From positions 1 to 7,630 of the forward strand of contig CAIYTJ010000074.1 in NCBI GenBank assembly GCA_903929065.1: a DNA stretch of 7,630 bases. Direction: 5' to 3'. This document shows, piece by piece, positions 6,376 through 7,630 of this stretch. Position 1 is the stretch's first letter; the number at the start of each line of letters is the position of its first letter. Under the pieces are notes generated by a model, which was not told the DNA's origin, ran no database searches, and worked only from the letters and a program-made list of their open reading frames with translations. Source of the stretch: an uncultured Bacteroidales bacterium. Its GTDB lineage: Bacteria; Bacteroidota; Bacteroidia; Bacteroidales; Paludibacteraceae. The position numbers and the translations under genes were made by a program.

Positions 6376-7368
6376 ATGTTATTTGAAAGTTACGACCGTC
6401 GTATAGACAAAGTCAATGCGGCTCTTAATACATACGGTATCAAAGATATCGACGAAGCCAAAGCAATTTGTGACGCTAAAGGCATCGACCCTTACAAAAT
6501 TTGTGAATCAATCCAGAATATTGCCTTCGAAAACGCTAAATGGGCTTACGTGGTGGGTTCTGCCATCGCCATTAAAAAAGGTTGTACTGATGCAGCTTCT
6601 GCTGCTGAAGCAATCGGCATCGGCTTACAGTCATTCTGTATTCCAGGTTCGGTAGCCGAAGACCGCAAGGTTGGTATCGGTCACGGCAACCTGGCTGCCA
6701 TGTTGCTTCGCAACGAAACTAAATGTTTTGCTTTCCTTGCCGGACACGAATCGTTTGCAGCTGCCGAAGGTGCCATTGGTATCGCTTTATCGGCTAATAA
6801 AGTTCGTAACGAACCTTTACGCGTTATCCTGAACGGATTGGGTAAAGATGCCGCTATGATCATTTCCCGTATCAACGGATTTACCTATGTTCAAACCGAC
6901 TTCGATTACTACACAGGCGAATTGAAAGTGGTACGTACCAAAGCTTATTCCGACGGCCCACGTGCTGCTGTGAAATGTTACGGTGCCGATGATGTTCGCG
7001 AAGGTGTGGCTATTATGCGTGCTGAAGGTGTTGACGTATCGATTACCGGTAACTCAACCAACCCGACCCGTTTCCAACACCCTGTAGCTGGTACATACAA
7101 AAAAGAATGTATCGAACAAGGTAAAAAATACTTCTCAGTGGCTTCAGGTGGTGGTACAGGCCGTACGCTTCACCCTGACAACATGGGTGCAGGTCCTGCT
7201 TCTTACGGTATGACCGATACTATGGGTCGTATGCACGGTGATGCTCAGTTCGCAGGTTCTTCATCTGTTCCCGCTCACGTGGAAATGATGGGATTCCTGG
7301 GTATGGGTAATAACCCAATGGTTGGAGCTACTGTACAAGTGGCTGTGGCTATTGAAATGGCAAAATGA
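6376..7368 (+). CDS. GGGtGRT family protein, function unknown
   Basis: 330 residues, matching the family's usual length. The name-giving motif GGGTGRT is at 258-264 inside SVASGGGTGRTLHPDNMGAG. Other strongly patterned blocks are IQNIAFENAKWAYVVGSAIA (46-65), KVGIGHGNLAAMLLR (98-112), FLAGHESFAAAEGAIGIAL (120-138), LNGLGKDAAMIISRINGFTY (152-171), STNPTRFQHPVAG (217-229), and the C-terminal MGRMHGDAQFAGSSSVPAHVEMMGFLGMGNNPMVGA. Histidines 103, 124, 225, 266, 287 and 301 and cysteines 32, 43, 70, 88, 117, 201 and 235 are candidate ligands; glycine loops could hold a phosphate or cofactor. There is no signal peptide or membrane segment, so it is cytoplasmic. The family is widespread in anaerobes and has no established activity. 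It follows the NifU-like gene on the same strand and is bounded downstream by a strong terminator, so it probably uses or receives an Fe-S cluster from its neighbour (inference). The ATG at 6376 follows an A-rich leader; no Shine-Dalgarno. Confidence 0.88.
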   Translation: MLFESYDRRIDKVNAALNTYGIKDIDEAKAICDAKGIDPYKICESIQNIAFENAKWAYVVGSAIAIKKGCTDAASAAEAIGIGLQSFCIPGSVAEDRKVGIGHGNLAAMLLRNETKCFAFLAGHESFAAAEGAIGIALSANKVRNEPLRVILNGLGKDAAMIISRINGFTYVQTDFDYYTGELKVVRTKAYSDGPRAAVKCYGADDVREGVAIMRAEGVDVSITGNSTNPTRFQHPVAGTYKKECIEQGKKYFSVASGGGTGRTLHPDNMGAGPASYGMTDTMGRMHGDAQFAGSSSVPAHVEMMGFLGMGNNPMVGATVQVAVAIEMAK

Positions 7369-7390
7369 CCCCCTGCCCCCTAAAGGGGGT
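7369..7390. repeat. C/G-run hairpin, possible REP-like element
   Basis: Directly after the GGGtGRT stop codon come two C runs (7369-7373 and 7376-7380) and a G run (7385-7389). The second C run pairs perfectly with the G run over a TAAA loop, extended by a G-T wobble. The first C run could pair alternatively. Similar CCCCCTAAAGGGGG units are, from memory, frequent between Bacteroidota genes, so this may be a dispersed intergenic repeat; it is strikingly G+C-rich in this AT-rich region. Confidence 0.45.
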
Positions 7391-7398
7391 TCAAAGAA

Positions 7399-7444
7399 AA
7401 TAGAAACTCCCCGATATGCGAAAGCGTATCGGGGAGTTTCTATT
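7399..7444. terminator. Strong bidirectional intrinsic terminator
   Basis: A 21-base arm (7399-7419, centre GAAACTCCCCGATA) pairs with 7424-7444 over a GAAA tetraloop (7420-7423). Every position pairs, with one U-G wobble (7417 with 7426). The plus strand leaves the stem with GUUUCUAUU. On the minus strand the stem is followed by UUCUUUG, continuing a longer U-rich tail, so termination from the right may be even better supported. It closes the NifU-like/GGGtGRT unit 30 bp after its last stop. Confidence 0.85.
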
Positions 7445-7468
7445 AAACACTAAATTGAATCAAAATGA

Positions 7469-7476
7469 TAAATTTG
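7469..7476 (+). promoter_or_regulatory. Possible -7 element upstream of the edge frame
   Basis: TAAATTTG matches TAnnTTTG 25 bp beyond the terminator, but no TTG lies 19-21 nt upstream, where the sequence is still the end of the terminator. If used, it would drive a leader of about 80 nt before the ATG at 7565. Chance matches of this AT-rich octamer are common. Confidence 0.22.
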
Positions 7477-7564
7477 AATAATATATCAACCAATTTCGGA
7501 AATGATTTGTTCTAAACCTGCGATTAGATATTTACGAGTTCAAAACTATAAACTGTCAAAAATT

Positions 7565-7630
7565 ATGTCGTTAAAAAAATTGATTAGCCGGATAGGACAA
7601 GGATCCACAAAGGTGAGTAATACGGGTAGC
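7565..7630 (+). CDS. Possible start of an unidentified gene, cut by the window edge
   Basis: From the ATG at 7565 the frame is open for 22 codons to the end of the window, reading MSLKKLISRIGQGSTKVSNT and on. The other two plus frames stop within this stretch. I do not recognise the protein, and 22 codons are too few for a domain call. The start has an A-rich upstream context (GTCAAAAATT) like the other genes here and lies downstream of the strong terminator, consistent with a new transcription unit. A minus-strand gene ending inside this region is the alternative: one minus frame is open for 27 codons from the edge to a TAG near 7548, and the terminator's minus-strand U tract would suit it. 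Confidence 0.3.
   Translation, partial: MSLKKLISRIGQGSTKVSNTGS

Noticed and set aside
7465..7515. Sixteen-codon frame MINLNNIS... after the terminator
   Set aside because: Very short and AT-rich, and its own start overlaps the possible -7 element; nothing supports translation.
1..7630. tRNA, rRNA, CRISPR arrays, insertion sequences, riboswitches
   Set aside because: No cloverleaf, spaced repeat array, transposase motif, terminal inverted repeats or long structured leader was seen; the only tandem repeat is the heptamer array.

Overview
The window looks like chromosome of a Bacteroidota species, most likely of the Bacteroidales/Marinilabiliales kind. Three intergenic regions carry the Bacteroidota -7 promoter element TAnnTTTG, two of them with a TTG about 19-20 nt upstream, and start codons lack Shine-Dalgarno sequences and are preceded by A-rich leaders. 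The gene families also fit: a lipoprotein-type LptC, a DUF1573 exported protein, MeaB, and an outer-membrane barrel ending in an HWFFKRKL-like tail. Nothing marks a phage, plasmid or island.

Layout. Bases 1-446 hold the C-terminal end of an outer-membrane beta-barrel protein, followed after 36 bp by lptC (483-1112), the LPS-export periplasmic component. On the opposite strand lie meaB (1151-2251), the GTPase chaperone of methylmalonyl-CoA mutase, and upstream of it a DUF1573 exported protein (2325-3404), with a likely terminator between them. Diverging from DUF1573 is an M20D-type metallo-amidohydrolase (3653-4840). Its stop codon overlaps, inside the palindrome GGTTAACC, the stop of a convergent GNAT acetyltransferase (4837-5400).

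The most interesting part is 5510-7444. A strong Bacteroidota promoter precedes a NifU/IscU-like Fe-S scaffold protein with an unusual cysteine pattern and an extra C-terminal region (5602-6294). It is followed by a protein of the GGGtGRT family (6376-7368), widely conserved but of unknown function. The gap between the two genes starts with four tandem copies of the heptamer TTGACAA. The unit ends with a C/G-run hairpin and a near-perfect 21-bp stem terminator capped by a GAAA loop. I read it as a two-gene, highly expressed, Fe-S-linked system without an assigned role.

The last ~185 bases hold no recognised gene; an open frame starting at 7565 runs off the edge.
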